Positions 1-5,769 are shown, numbered from the stretch's first letter. The stretch: 7,225 nucleotides of DNA from CAYRVX01 sp964642165 (GCA_964642165.1 CAZXOC010000340.1:1-7225), one strand, 5' to 3'. The notes: a model not told the origin generated them from the letters alone. Made by a program: numbers and translations.

Positions 1-497
1 GGGGCGACGAGCAGATCCTCCACATGTACGGGCCGGGCAACGCGTTCGCCGAGGCGGCGGTGCTGGCCGGCGGGAAGTATCCGGCGTTCGCCGAGGCGGC
101 CGAGGACTGCACGCTGCTGGCGATCGACCGCCGCGAGCTGCGCCGAGCGATCCGAACCAATCCGGACCTGGCGATGGGTATGCTGGCGGGGCTGTCGGCC
201 AAGCTGCACGAGTTCAACCGGCTGATCGAGGAGCTGTCGCTCAAGGAGGTACCGGCCCGGCTGGCCGGCGTGCTGCTGCGCATGGCCGACGAGGCCGGGG
301 GCCCGACATTCCGGCTGAGGCAGACCAAGCGCGAGCTGGCCGCCCAGATCGGCACCGTCGCGGAGACCCTCAGCCGGGCGCTGGCGAAGCTCAAGGACGC
401 CGGGTTCATCCGCGTCCGCGGGGGCGAGATCACGATCCTCGACCGCGAGGGCCTGTCCCGGGCGGCCCACGAGGGCGAAGCGAAAGGCGCGCCATGA
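1..497 (+). CDS. Crp/Fnr-family transcriptional regulator (HcpR/DNR-like), 5'-truncated
   Basis: The reading frame is open from position 3 to the stop at 495-497, giving 164 visible codons; the N-terminus lies outside the window. The first in-frame ATG (24) is internal, because the codons before it (GDEQILH) already fit the cyclic-nucleotide-binding-like fold. The order is end of the sensor beta-roll (GPGNAFAEAAVLAGG), a long dimerisation helix (around 170-250, ending SLKEVPARLAG), then a winged helix-turn-helix. The recognition helix reads E-T-L-S-R (363-377). The Ser-Arg pair is the FNR pattern; CRP has Gly at the Ser position. In this family that predicts a TTGA(C/T)-type half-site, and such a palindrome lies at 1241-1254 before the ferredoxin-hcp operon. 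I infer an HcpR/DNR-like nitrosative-stress regulator. The effector cannot be judged because most of the sensor domain is missing. Its stop overlaps a downstream ATG (ATGA, 494-497). The family is certain; the HcpR role is likely but unproven. Confidence 0.9.
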   Translation, partial: GDEQILHMYGPGNAFAEAAVLAGGKYPAFAEAAEDCTLLAIDRRELRRAIRTNPDLAMGMLAGLSAKLHEFNRLIEELSLKEVPARLAGVLLRMADEAGGPTFRLRQTKRELAAQIGTVAETLSRALAKLKDAGFIRVRGGEITILDREGLSRAAHEGEAKGAP

Positions 498-748
498 CCC
501 CCGATGCCGAAGGGCGGAGAGAGCGGCTCTACTCGCTTCTGGGCGATCTGCCGGACCGGGACCGTCCCGTCTCGGCGAGGACGGTCGCCGAGGAGCGCCG
601 CGGCGTGGCGCGCCGGAGAGGGCCGCGCGGGGCGGCAATCTGCATTCGTCCATGCCAGATTCGATGGCGTCGACGTCCACGACGCGGCGCCATTGTGTCA
701 ACTTTTTATCCGACTGACACAATAGCGTCCAAATCATTATGTCAATAA
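494..748 (+). pseudogene. Truncated start of a lost gene (possible alpha/beta-hydrolase/esterase N-terminus)
   Basis: The ATG overlaps the stop of the regulator (ATGA, 494-497) and has a GAAAGG Shine-Dalgarno-like stretch at 482-487, six bases upstream, so it looks like a genuine translationally coupled start. About the first 36 codons (494-601) read like real protein: RRERLYSLLGDLP, then RDRPVSARTVAEERR. This resembles, from memory, the N-terminus of esterases of the acetyl-xylan-esterase/dienelactone-hydrolase type. After about 601 the frame becomes Arg/Gly-rich without protein character, then runs into an AT-rich repeat island and stops at 746-748. No remainder of a hydrolase appears in any frame downstream. 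I read it as the 5' stub of a gene whose body was deleted or displaced. The alternative is an 84-codon expressed orphan. The esterase assignment is tentative. Confidence 0.4.
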
Positions 749-760
749 ATACCGAGAGTT
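691..760. repeat. AT-rich island with TGTCA/TGACA repeats (candidate mobile-element end or operator cluster)
   Basis: By hand count only 25 of 70 bases are G or C, against strongly GC-rich flanks. ATTGTGTCA (692-700) and TGACACAAT (715-723) form a perfect 9-bp inverted repeat around a 14-nt spacer. CATTATGTCA (735-744) repeats CATTGTGTCA (691-700) with one mismatch, 44 bp away. TGTCAA followed by AT-rich sequence occurs twice (696 and 740). Serial TGTCA/TGACA sites are reminiscent of the transposase-binding ends of IS21-like and Tn7/Tn5053-like elements. No transposase or opposite end is present in the window, so a regulatory operator cluster is also possible. Confidence 0.45.
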
Positions 761-783
761 AGATATCCTGTGGCGCAAGCGGT

Positions 784-822
784 ATTCCGGAAGTCCGGAC
801 AATCAGCTCAGATCTCCGGAAT
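784..822. repeat. Inverted repeat ATTCCGGA / TCCGGAAT
   Basis: ATTCCGGA (784-791) and TCCGGAAT (815-822) are perfect 8-bp inverted copies separated by 23 nt. An extra TCCGGA (794-799) lies between them, and GATTCCGGAG recurs at 953-962. The arms are visible directly. No function is assigned, and chance is plausible because TCCGGA is itself palindromic. Confidence 0.35.
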
Positions 823-1058
823 CTACACTACGCCACACGGAATCCCCCCCCCTGGTTCAGGGCCTCAGAGTCAGAAACGCACCGTCCACGCAACGGTCCG
901 GCCCGCAGCAGGGAGATCTAAAGTTTTTGCTGAAAGAGCTTTGGGTCGCATGGATTCCGGAGTGCTGGTTCTCTGGGTCCACGCTGGTTGGCCCTGTTTC
1001 GCGGTAGGGAACACTTTCGGCGGGGCCTGCCCCGGGCACGTTGTCCGCAACCGTCTGT

Positions 1059-1163
1059 ATGACAAAGGCATACGCTCCTTCCGAGCCCAGAGGCCAGGCG
1101 GGGAGGTGTACCGTTGATCTGGACCAGGCCGACCTCCTGGCGTTTCTCGAGAAACACCTGTAG
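1059..1163 (+). pseudogene. Possible C-terminal scrap of a degraded gene
   Basis: The frame ending in TAG at 1161-1163 closes with VDLDQADLLAFLEKHL (from 1113). This is an acidic, amphipathic helix of the kind that ends many globular proteins, for example c-type cytochromes (…DLLAFL…). Upstream, the same frame is open only to a stop at 1005-1007 and looks less protein-like. The neighbouring frame (…NRLYDKGIRSF… up to its stop at 1115-1117) looks somewhat more coding-like, which would fit a frameshift near 1110. No CxxCH or other diagnostic motif is seen and no ribosome binding site precedes the ATG at 1059. This is a low-confidence remnant, not a functional gene. Confidence 0.2.
1142..1155. 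promoter_or_regulatory. 14-bp perfect palindrome, function unknown
   Basis: GTTTCTCGAGAAAC reads identically on both strands with no spacer. It lies about 95 bp upstream of the FNR-type box of the ferredoxin-hcp operon, so it could be a dimer-binding operator. It also overlaps the possible coding scrap ending at 1163. A 14-bp palindrome is not very improbable by chance in several kilobases. Confidence 0.25.
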
Positions 1164-1240
1164 CGTCTCCCTCTGCATCTTCTTTTCCCACAGTCCGTTC
1201 GGTCGCGTACGGGACGGGGGCGCAGAAAAACGGGCCTCGT

Positions 1241-1254
1241 TTGACCTACGTCAA
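1241..1254 (+). promoter_or_regulatory. FNR/HcpR-type operator upstream of ferredoxin-hcp operon
   Basis: TTGACCTACGTCAA is a perfect TTGAC-N4-GTCAA palindrome, matching the general FNR-family layout (TTGAT-N4-ATCAA) with C/G at the inner position. Its centre (1247.5) is exactly 41.5 bp upstream of the start site (about 1289) predicted from the -10 box at 1277-1282. This is the class II activation position of FNR-family regulators. The regulator ending at 497 has the matching FNR-like recognition helix. Hcp operons are known targets of HcpR and other FNR-like nitrosative-stress regulators. Confidence 0.75.
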
Positions 1255-1276
1255 GGCCTACCGGCCTCACCGCGGG

Positions 1277-1282
1277 AATAAT
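1277..1282 (+). promoter_or_regulatory. -10 element of the ferredoxin-hcp promoter
   Basis: AATAAT matches the sigma-70 -10 consensus at five of six positions. The place a -35 box would occupy with 17-bp spacing (1254-1259, AGGCCT) has no resemblance to TTGACA, as expected for an activator-dependent promoter. The predicted start is near 1289. This would exclude the upstream ATG at 1281 as the ferredoxin start. Confidence 0.6.
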
Positions 1283-1311
1283 GGGAGTGAACGGCAAGCG
1301 ATCCCCCCGGC

Positions 1312-1319
1312 GGAAAGGG
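1312..1319 (+). promoter_or_regulatory. Ribosome binding site fixing the ferredoxin start
   Basis: GGAAAGGG lies six bases before the ATG at 1326. It favours that start over the in-frame ATGs at 1281 (no purine-rich stretch suitably spaced, and upstream of the predicted transcript start) and 1341. Confidence 0.6.
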
Positions 1320-1325
1320 CAGACG

Positions 1326-2114
1326 ATGAAGGCGGCGTTGATGCGGAAGGTCGTGCGGATCGACGAGGACAAGTGCGACGGCTGCGGGCTCTGCGTGCCG
1401 AGCTGCGCCGAGGGGGCCATCCGGATCATCGACGGCAAGGCCCGCCTGGTGGCGGACAACCTCTGCGACGGGCTGGGCAACTGCCTCGGGACGTGCCCGC
1501 GGGACGCGATCACCATCGAGGAGCGTCCCGCCGAGGCGTTCGACGAGCAGGCGGTCCGGCGGCACAAGCGGGAGCTTGCGCCGGCCGAGGACGACAAGCT
1601 GCCGTGCGGCTGCCCGGGCACGATGGCGCGAAAGCTCAACGGCGCGGACGCGGCGCCGCCGGCTCGCGCCCGATCGGTCGCGGCGGCGTCCCGGCTGGGG
1701 CACTGGCCCGTCCAACTGGCCCTGGTGCCGGTGCAGGGGGAGATGTGGCACCGAGCCGACGTGCTGATCGCCGCCGACTGCGTCGCCTTCGCCGTGCCGG
1801 ACTTCCACGAGCGGCTGCTGGCCGGGCGGAGCCTCGCCGTGGCCTGCCCCAAGCTCGACGACGCCGAGGCCCACGTGGAGAAGCTTGCCCGCATCTTTGC
1901 GGCCAACGACATCCGCAGCGTCACCGTCGCGCGGATGGAGGTGCCCTGCTGCGGCGGGCTGGTGCGGCTCGTGCAAGCCGCCATGGAGCGGGCCGGCAGG
2001 GACCTGCCGCTGAACGTCGTGACGATCGCCGCGACCGGCGAGATTCTCGCAACCCACGAGCTGGAGGCCGCCCGCAACGGCGCGGCCCCTATTGCGAAAG
2101 GAGAGCGCTCATGA
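1326..2114 (+). CDS. Hcp-associated 4Fe-4S ferredoxin-domain protein
   Basis: A 262-residue protein starting at the ATG with a GGAAAGGG site. Residues 1-65 form a bacterial-type ferredoxin domain. The first motif is complete (C17, C20, C23, C27: CDGCGLCVPSC). The second lacks its second cysteine (C47, L50, C53, C57: CDGLGNCLGTCP). After a linker containing C94 and C96 (PCGCPG) comes a C-terminal domain of about 120 residues with WPVQLALVP (127-135), DCVAFA (151-156), ACPKLDD (173-179) and MEVPCCGG (204-211). This arrangement is familiar to me from proteins encoded near anaerobic redox genes, but the C-terminal fold has no function I can name. The stop overlaps the hcp start (ATGA, 2111-2114), so the two are co-translated. 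I infer that it donates electrons to Hcp, as the hcp-linked ferredoxins of Desulfovibrio are thought to do, in place of the Hcr reductase of enterics. It has no signal peptide and is probably cytoplasmic. Confidence 0.88.
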   Translation: MKAALMRKVVRIDEDKCDGCGLCVPSCAEGAIRIIDGKARLVADNLCDGLGNCLGTCPRDAITIEERPAEAFDEQAVRRHKRELAPAEDDKLPCGCPGTMARKLNGADAAPPARARSVAAASRLGHWPVQLALVPVQGEMWHRADVLIAADCVAFAVPDFHERLLAGRSLAVACPKLDDAEAHVEKLARIFAANDIRSVTVARMEVPCCGGLVRLVQAAMERAGRDLPLNVVTIAATGEILATHELEAARNGAAPIAKGERS

Positions 2115-3781
2115 GCATGTTCTGCTACCAATGTGAACAGACGGCCCGGGGCACGGGCTGCACGGCCCGCGGCGTGTGCGGCAAGGACGCCGACACGGCG
2201 ACGCTGCAGGATCTGCTGGTGCACCTGGTCAAGGGCATCGCGCGCTACGCGCACCGGGCGAGGCAGTTGGGCACGAGGGATCGAGCGATCGACGTGTTCG
2301 TGATCGAAGCCCTCTTCACGACCGTCACGAACGTCAACTTCGACCCCGAGCGCGTGGCGGAGATGGTTCGCGAGGCCGGCGAGATGCTCGGCAAGGCCCG
2401 GGCGATGTACGAGGCCGCCTGCCGCCAGGCGGGCAGGGACCCGGAGGACCTGTCCTGCCCGGCAGGAGAGGAGCTCGCCGACGACGTGGCGGGCCTGGTG
2501 CAGCAGGGGCGGGACGTCTCCATCGCCGGGCGCCGGGAAGCGCAGGGCGACGACGTGACGGGCCTCCAGGAGCTGCTGACCTATGGCCTGAAGGGCGCAG
2601 CCGCGTACGTCGACCACGCCCGGATCCTCGGCCAGGAGGACGACGACGTCTACGCGTACTTTCACGAGGCGCTGGAGTTCCTGACGAGCGACGGCGCGAC
2701 GGACGTGGACGCGCTGCTTGCTGCGGCACTGAAGTGCGGCGAAGTGAACCTGCGCGCGATGGAGCTGCTGGACGCGGCCAACACCGGCGCGTACGGGGAT
2801 CCCGAGCCGACGCCGGTTCGCGTCACGCCGGTGGCGGGCAAGTGCATCGCCGTCAGCGGGCACGACCTGAAGGACCTCGCCGACCTGCTCGAGCAGACCG
2901 AGGGGAAAGGGATCAACGTCTACACGCACGGAGAGATGCTGCCGAGCCACGGCTACCCGGGGCTGAAGAAGCACAAGCACCTCGTGGGCAACTACGGCGG
3001 GGCGTGGCAGGAGCAGCAGAAGGAGTTCGACGCCTTCCCCGGCGCGATCCTGATGACGACCAATTGCATCCAGAAGCCGCGGGACTCCTACAAGGGCCGG
3101 ATCTTCACCACCGCCCTGGTGGCCTGGCCGGGCGTGAGGCACATCCCGACGGGTCCGGACGGCACGAAGGACTTCGCGCCGGTGATCGAGGCGGCGCTGA
3201 CGGCGGACGGCTTCGCCGAGGACGCCGAGCCCAAGAGCGCCCTGGTGGGCTTCGGGCATCACGCCGTGCTGGGCGTCGCGGACAAGGTCATCGAGGCCGT
3301 CAAGAGCGGCGCGGTGCGGCACTTCTTCCTGATCGGCGGCTGCGACGGCGCGAAGCCCGGGCGGAACTACTACACGGAGCTCGCCCAGGCCGTGCCCGAC
3401 GACTGCATCATCCTGACGCTGGCCTGCGGCAAGTTCCGCTTCAACAAGCTGGAGTTCGGCAACATCGGGGGCATCCCGCGGCTGCTGGACATCGGGCAGT
3501 GCAACGACGCGTACTCGGCCATCCGGATCGCCGTCGCGCTGGCCGAGGCGTTCGAGTGCGGCGTGAACGACCTGCCGCTGAGCCTGGTCCTGAGCTGGTA
3601 CGAGCAGAAGGCCGTCTGCATCCTGCTGACGCTGCTGCACCTGGGCATCCGGGACATGCGCCTGGGCCCGTCGCTGCCGGCCTTCGTCACACCGGCCGTG
3701 CTGAACGTGCTGGTCGAGAAGTTCAACGTCCAGCCCATCACCACGCCGCAGGAGGACCTGGCGGCCCTCCTGGGGCACTGA
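2111..3781 (+). CDS. hcp: Hydroxylamine reductase / hybrid cluster protein
   Basis: A 556-residue protein, the normal length for Hcp. The start MSMFCYQC is supported by AGGAG at 2099-2103, seven bases upstream, and by the ATGA overlap with the ferredoxin gene. The N-terminal cluster motif is C5-X2-C8-X8-C17-X5-C23, the spacing of the anaerobic Desulfovibrio-type (class I) proteins. All expected ligands of the 4Fe-2S-2O hybrid cluster are present: H251 (SGHDLKDL), E275 (THGEMLPSHG), C319 (TTNCI), C411 (GGCDGAK), C439 (ACGKF), C464 (GQCNDA) and E498 (SWYEQK). Hcp reduces hydroxylamine to ammonia and, in better-studied bacteria, reduces nitric oxide; it acts in the cytoplasm under anaerobic nitrosative stress. 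Expression is probably driven by the FNR-type promoter before the ferredoxin gene. No clear terminator follows, but a new promoter candidate lies before the next gene. Identity is certain; the physiological substrate is inferred. Confidence 0.98.
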   Translation: MSMFCYQCEQTARGTGCTARGVCGKDADTATLQDLLVHLVKGIARYAHRARQLGTRDRAIDVFVIEALFTTVTNVNFDPERVAEMVREAGEMLGKARAMYEAACRQAGRDPEDLSCPAGEELADDVAGLVQQGRDVSIAGRREAQGDDVTGLQELLTYGLKGAAAYVDHARILGQEDDDVYAYFHEALEFLTSDGATDVDALLAAALKCGEVNLRAMELLDAANTGAYGDPEPTPVRVTPVAGKCIAVSGHDLKDLADLLEQTEGKGINVYTHGEMLPSHGYPGLKKHKHLVGNYGGAWQEQQKEFDAFPGAILMTTNCIQKPRDSYKGRIFTTALVAWPGVRHIPTGPDGTKDFAPVIEAALTADGFAEDAEPKSALVGFGHHAVLGVADKVIEAVKSGAVRHFFLIGGCDGAKPGRNYYTELAQAVPDDCIILTLACGKFRFNKLEFGNIGGIPRLLDIGQCNDAYSAIRIAVALAEAFECGVNDLPLSLVLSWYEQKAVCILLTLLHLGIRDMRLGPSLPAFVTPAVLNVLVEKFNVQPITTPQEDLAALLGH

Positions 3782-3806
3782 GGGCGTTGCGGCTTCGGCC
3801 AGGCCG

Positions 3807-3834
3807 TTGGCGCCGTCCCGGGCGGCGGTACAAT
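3807..3834 (+). promoter_or_regulatory. Candidate sigma-70 promoter for the pilM-like gene
   Basis: TTGGCG (3807-3812) and TACAAT (3829-3834) are separated by 16 bp; the -10 matches five of six and the -35 four of six consensus positions. The predicted start is near 3841, giving a leader of about 54 nt. The leader contains GGGCGC (3845-3850) and GCGCCC (3862-3867), which can pair into a GC-rich hairpin without a T-tail. The arrangement suggests transcription independent of the hcp operon. Confidence 0.5.
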
Positions 3835-3894
3835 GGCTGCGCCGGGGCGCCCGCGCGGGCAGCGCCCGCCGCCGTCGGCGAAGTGGTGTGACGC

Positions 3895-4968
3895 ATGGAG
3901 ACCGCCAAGACCGTCTGGGGCATCGACATCGGGCAGTGGGCCCTCAAGGCCGTCGAGCTCCGCGGCACCGGCGAGGGCGTCGACCTGGAGGGCTTCGAGG
4001 TCATCGAGCACGCGGGGCCGCCTCCGGCACCGGGTCCGGACCGGGGACGGCTCCTTCGCGAGACGCTCCATCGCTTCCTGGACCGGGTGAGCCTGGAGGG
4101 GACGCACGTGGTGGTTTCGGTGCCCGGGCGCTGCGGGTGCACGCACTTCGTCCACCTCCTGCCGGTGGACAGCGGCAGCGTGCCGAAGCTGGTCCGCTAT
4201 GAAGCCGCCCAACAGGTCCCGTTCCCCCTCGAGGAATCGATCTGGCGCTGGCAGACCTTTCGCGACCCGGACCGGCCGGAAGTCGCCGACGTGGACGTCG
4301 GCATCTTCGCGCTGAGACGCTCCGACGTCGGCGAGATGCTCCTGCTGTTCGCCGAGGCCAACGTGAACGTGGACACGATGCAGATGGTCCCGCTGGCGCT
4401 GCACAACGTCATGACGTTCGACGGGCAGTTGGCCGGGGACGGCGCGACGATGCTCGTCGACGTCGGGGCCGCTGAGACCAACGTCGTGGTCGCCGACGGC
4501 AGGAGGATCTACACGCGGGCGATCGAGCTGGGCGGCGAGCGGCTCACCGAGGCGATCGCGCCGGTCGCGGGTGAGCTGGCCGAGGCCGTCCGGCGGGCCG
4601 CCGACGCCTACACCTCGGAGCACCCCGAGGCCGCCTTCCGGCGCGTCCTCGCGACGGGCGGCGCGGTTCGGCTGCCGGCGCTGCGCGCCTCTCTCGAGCA
4701 GGCCCTCGGCATGCCGGTCGGTCGCATCGAGGGCTTTCGCCGCCTGGCGGGGTCGGCGAGGGCCCGCGAGCCGGCGTTCGCCGAGAACGTTCCCGCGCTG
4801 GCCGTGGCGTACGGGCTGGCGCTGCAGGGCCTGGGCGTGACGGCGATCCACGCCAACTTCCTCCCGTCGGGCATCGCCCACAAGTGGGGCTGGCAGCGGG
4901 GCAAGCCGCCCGGCGCTCTTCGGCGTTTCCTTCGCGGCATGCTGGGCCGCCGCGGCGATGGACAATGA
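3895..4968 (+). CDS. pilM: PilM-like type IV pilus assembly ATPase (actin fold)
   Basis: A 357-residue protein, typical PilM length. ATG 3895 is the earliest possible start because an in-frame TGA sits at 3889-3891; no strong Shine-Dalgarno precedes it. Actin/FtsA-type nucleotide-binding segments are visible: phosphate-1 (GIDIGQWALKAVEL, 9-22), phosphate-2 (MLVDVGAAETNVVV, 186-199) and the adenosine motif (LATGGAVRLPAL, 252-263). The PilM hallmark RYEAAQQVPFPLEE (101-114) is clear. PilM is a cytoplasmic protein that binds the N-terminal tail of PilN and links the pilus or secretion motor to the envelope. Here no pilN, pilO or pilQ follows; the next gene is yceH, 61 bp downstream. The C-terminal part carries ANFLP (320-324), followed by a basic tail (329-353). 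It may serve pili or a type II secretion-like machine encoded elsewhere. The family is confident, the exact role less so. Confidence 0.88.
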   Translation: METAKTVWGIDIGQWALKAVELRGTGEGVDLEGFEVIEHAGPPPAPGPDRGRLLRETLHRFLDRVSLEGTHVVVSVPGRCGCTHFVHLLPVDSGSVPKLVRYEAAQQVPFPLEESIWRWQTFRDPDRPEVADVDVGIFALRRSDVGEMLLLFAEANVNVDTMQMVPLALHNVMTFDGQLAGDGATMLVDVGAAETNVVVADGRRIYTRAIELGGERLTEAIAPVAGELAEAVRRAADAYTSEHPEAAFRRVLATGGAVRLPALRASLEQALGMPVGRIEGFRRLAGSARAREPAFAENVPALAVAYGLALQGLGVTAIHANFLPSGIAHKWGWQRGKPPGALRRFLRGMLGRRGDGQ

Positions 4969-5013
4969 GAAGGAACGGTTGACGCCATGCCCGGCGCTGC
5001 CCGCCGGAGTCGT

Positions 5014-5024
5014 GGAGAGAAGGA
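5014..5024 (+). promoter_or_regulatory. Ribosome binding site fixing the yceH start
   Basis: GGAGAGAAGGA lies five bases before the ATG at 5030. It supports MIELDPDE as the N-terminus, which is where homologues begin. The alternative ATG at 4958 overlaps the end of the pilM-like gene, and the extra 24 residues do not resemble the family. Confidence 0.7.
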
Positions 5025-5029
5025 CCGCC

Positions 5030-5740
5030 ATGATCGAACTGGATCCCGACGAGTGCCGCGTCCTCGGCGTGCTGGTGGAGAAGGCCCACACGGTCGCGTC
5101 GCAGTACCCGATGTCGCTCAACGCCGTCACGACCGGCTGCAATCAGAAGAGCAACCGCGACCCCGTGATGGCGTTCGACGAAGATCGCCTCGTGGCCGCG
5201 CTGGAATCGCTGCGGGAGAAGAAGCTCGTGCTGTTTGCGGATACGGTCGGCAGCCGCGTCATGAAGTACCGCCACAACGCCCGGGAGGTGCTCCAGGTCG
5301 GCACGGGCGAGCTCGTCGTGCTGACGGAGCTGCTGCTGCGCGGGCCGCAAACGGCCGGGGAGATCCGCACGCGGGCCTCGCGGATGCATCCGCTCGGTCC
5401 GCTCGAGGAGCTCCGCAACCTGCTCCGGCACATGATGGAGCGCGACGAGCCGCTGATCCGCCGCGTCCCCCCAGCCCCCGGCAGCCGCGCCGAACGCTAC
5501 GTGCAACTGCTCTGCCCCGAGCTGCACCCGATCGAGCCGGCCACGGGGACCTCGGGCGACGTCGTCGCGCCCGCCGCCGAGGCGGCCCCGCGGCTCGCCG
5601 ATCGCGTCGAGCGGCTGGAGGCGGAAGTGGCGCGCCAGCGCCGCGCCCTGGAGCGTCTTGCCCTGGCGCTGGGCGAGCCGGACGTGCTGTCCTCGCCTGA
5701 GGCGCGGACCGAAGACGACGAGGGCCCCGCCGGTCCGTAA
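5030..5740 (+). CDS. yceH: YceH family protein (DUF480), double winged-helix
   Basis: A 236-residue protein, slightly longer than E. coli YceH (215). The family signature is strong: ECRVLGVLVEKAHT (8-21), SQYPMSLNAVTTGCNQKSNR (24-43), then RDPVM (43-47), TVGSRVMKYRHN (69-80) and ELLLRGPQTAGEIRTRASRM. These make up two consecutive winged-helix domains. The C-terminal part is an acidic, Ala/Pro-rich linker followed by a short coiled coil (RVERLEAEVARQRRALERLA), which YceH proteins also have. The molecular function of DUF480 proteins is not established to my knowledge; the fold suggests nucleic-acid binding or protein-protein contacts. It follows the pilM-like gene by 61 bp with its own strong ribosome binding site, so the two are probably co-transcribed. 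A strong hairpin closes the unit. No key part is missing. Confidence 0.93.
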   Translation: MIELDPDECRVLGVLVEKAHTVASQYPMSLNAVTTGCNQKSNRDPVMAFDEDRLVAALESLREKKLVLFADTVGSRVMKYRHNAREVLQVGTGELVVLTELLLRGPQTAGEIRTRASRMHPLGPLEELRNLLRHMMERDEPLIRRVPPAPGSRAERYVQLLCPELHPIEPATGTSGDVVAPAAEAAPRLADRVERLEAEVARQRRALERLALALGEPDVLSSPEARTEDDEGPAGP

Positions 5741-5769
5741 GCCCCGCGGGCAACTGCGCGAAAGGACAC

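Larger units (their letters stand above)
602..1240. other. Gene-poor interval with degraded or mobile-element-like sequence
   Basis: No convincing intact gene lies here on either strand. The longest plus-strand frame (770-1117) gives a 115-residue product with no recognisable fold and no good ribosome binding site. Contents: an AT-rich repeat island (691-760), an inverted repeat of ATTCCGGA/TCCGGAAT (784-791 and 815-822), a run of nine C (844-852), a possible C-terminal coding scrap (1059-1163) and a 14-bp palindrome (1142-1155). Base composition is visibly lower in GC than the flanking genes. The interval is best explained as decayed sequence between a regulator and the operon it probably controls. 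Confidence 0.6.

Noticed and set aside
770..1117. A 115-codon plus-strand frame in the gene-poor interval
   Set aside because: There is no recognisable similarity, no suitable ribosome binding site and uneven composition. At most its 3' end may include part of a frameshifted remnant.
1281..1325. Upstream ATG extension of the ferredoxin protein by 15 residues
   Set aside because: It lies before the predicted transcript start (about 1289) and lacks a well-placed ribosome binding site. The added basic residues do not fit the ferredoxin N-terminus, whereas ATG 1326 has a good site.
857..3778. A 973-codon open frame on the minus strand opposite the ferredoxin and hcp genes
   Set aside because: It is antisense to two certain genes and its translation is low-complexity (Arg/Ala/Val/His-rich) with no domain. 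Long antisense frames are a known by-product of high GC and strong third-position bias.
3841..3868. GC-rich inverted repeat (GGGCGC/GCGCCC) as a terminator of hcp
   Set aside because: It has no T-tract, lies downstream of a plausible promoter for the next gene, and chance self-complementarity is common at this GC content.
2176..3891. A 571-codon plus-strand frame overlapping hcp
   Set aside because: It is a +1-shifted shadow of hcp, extremely rich in Arg and Gly, with no recognisable domain and no ribosome binding site.
4958..5029. N-terminal extension of YceH by 24 residues
   Set aside because: Homologues start at the MIELDPDE-like position and a strong ribosome binding site precedes ATG 5030.
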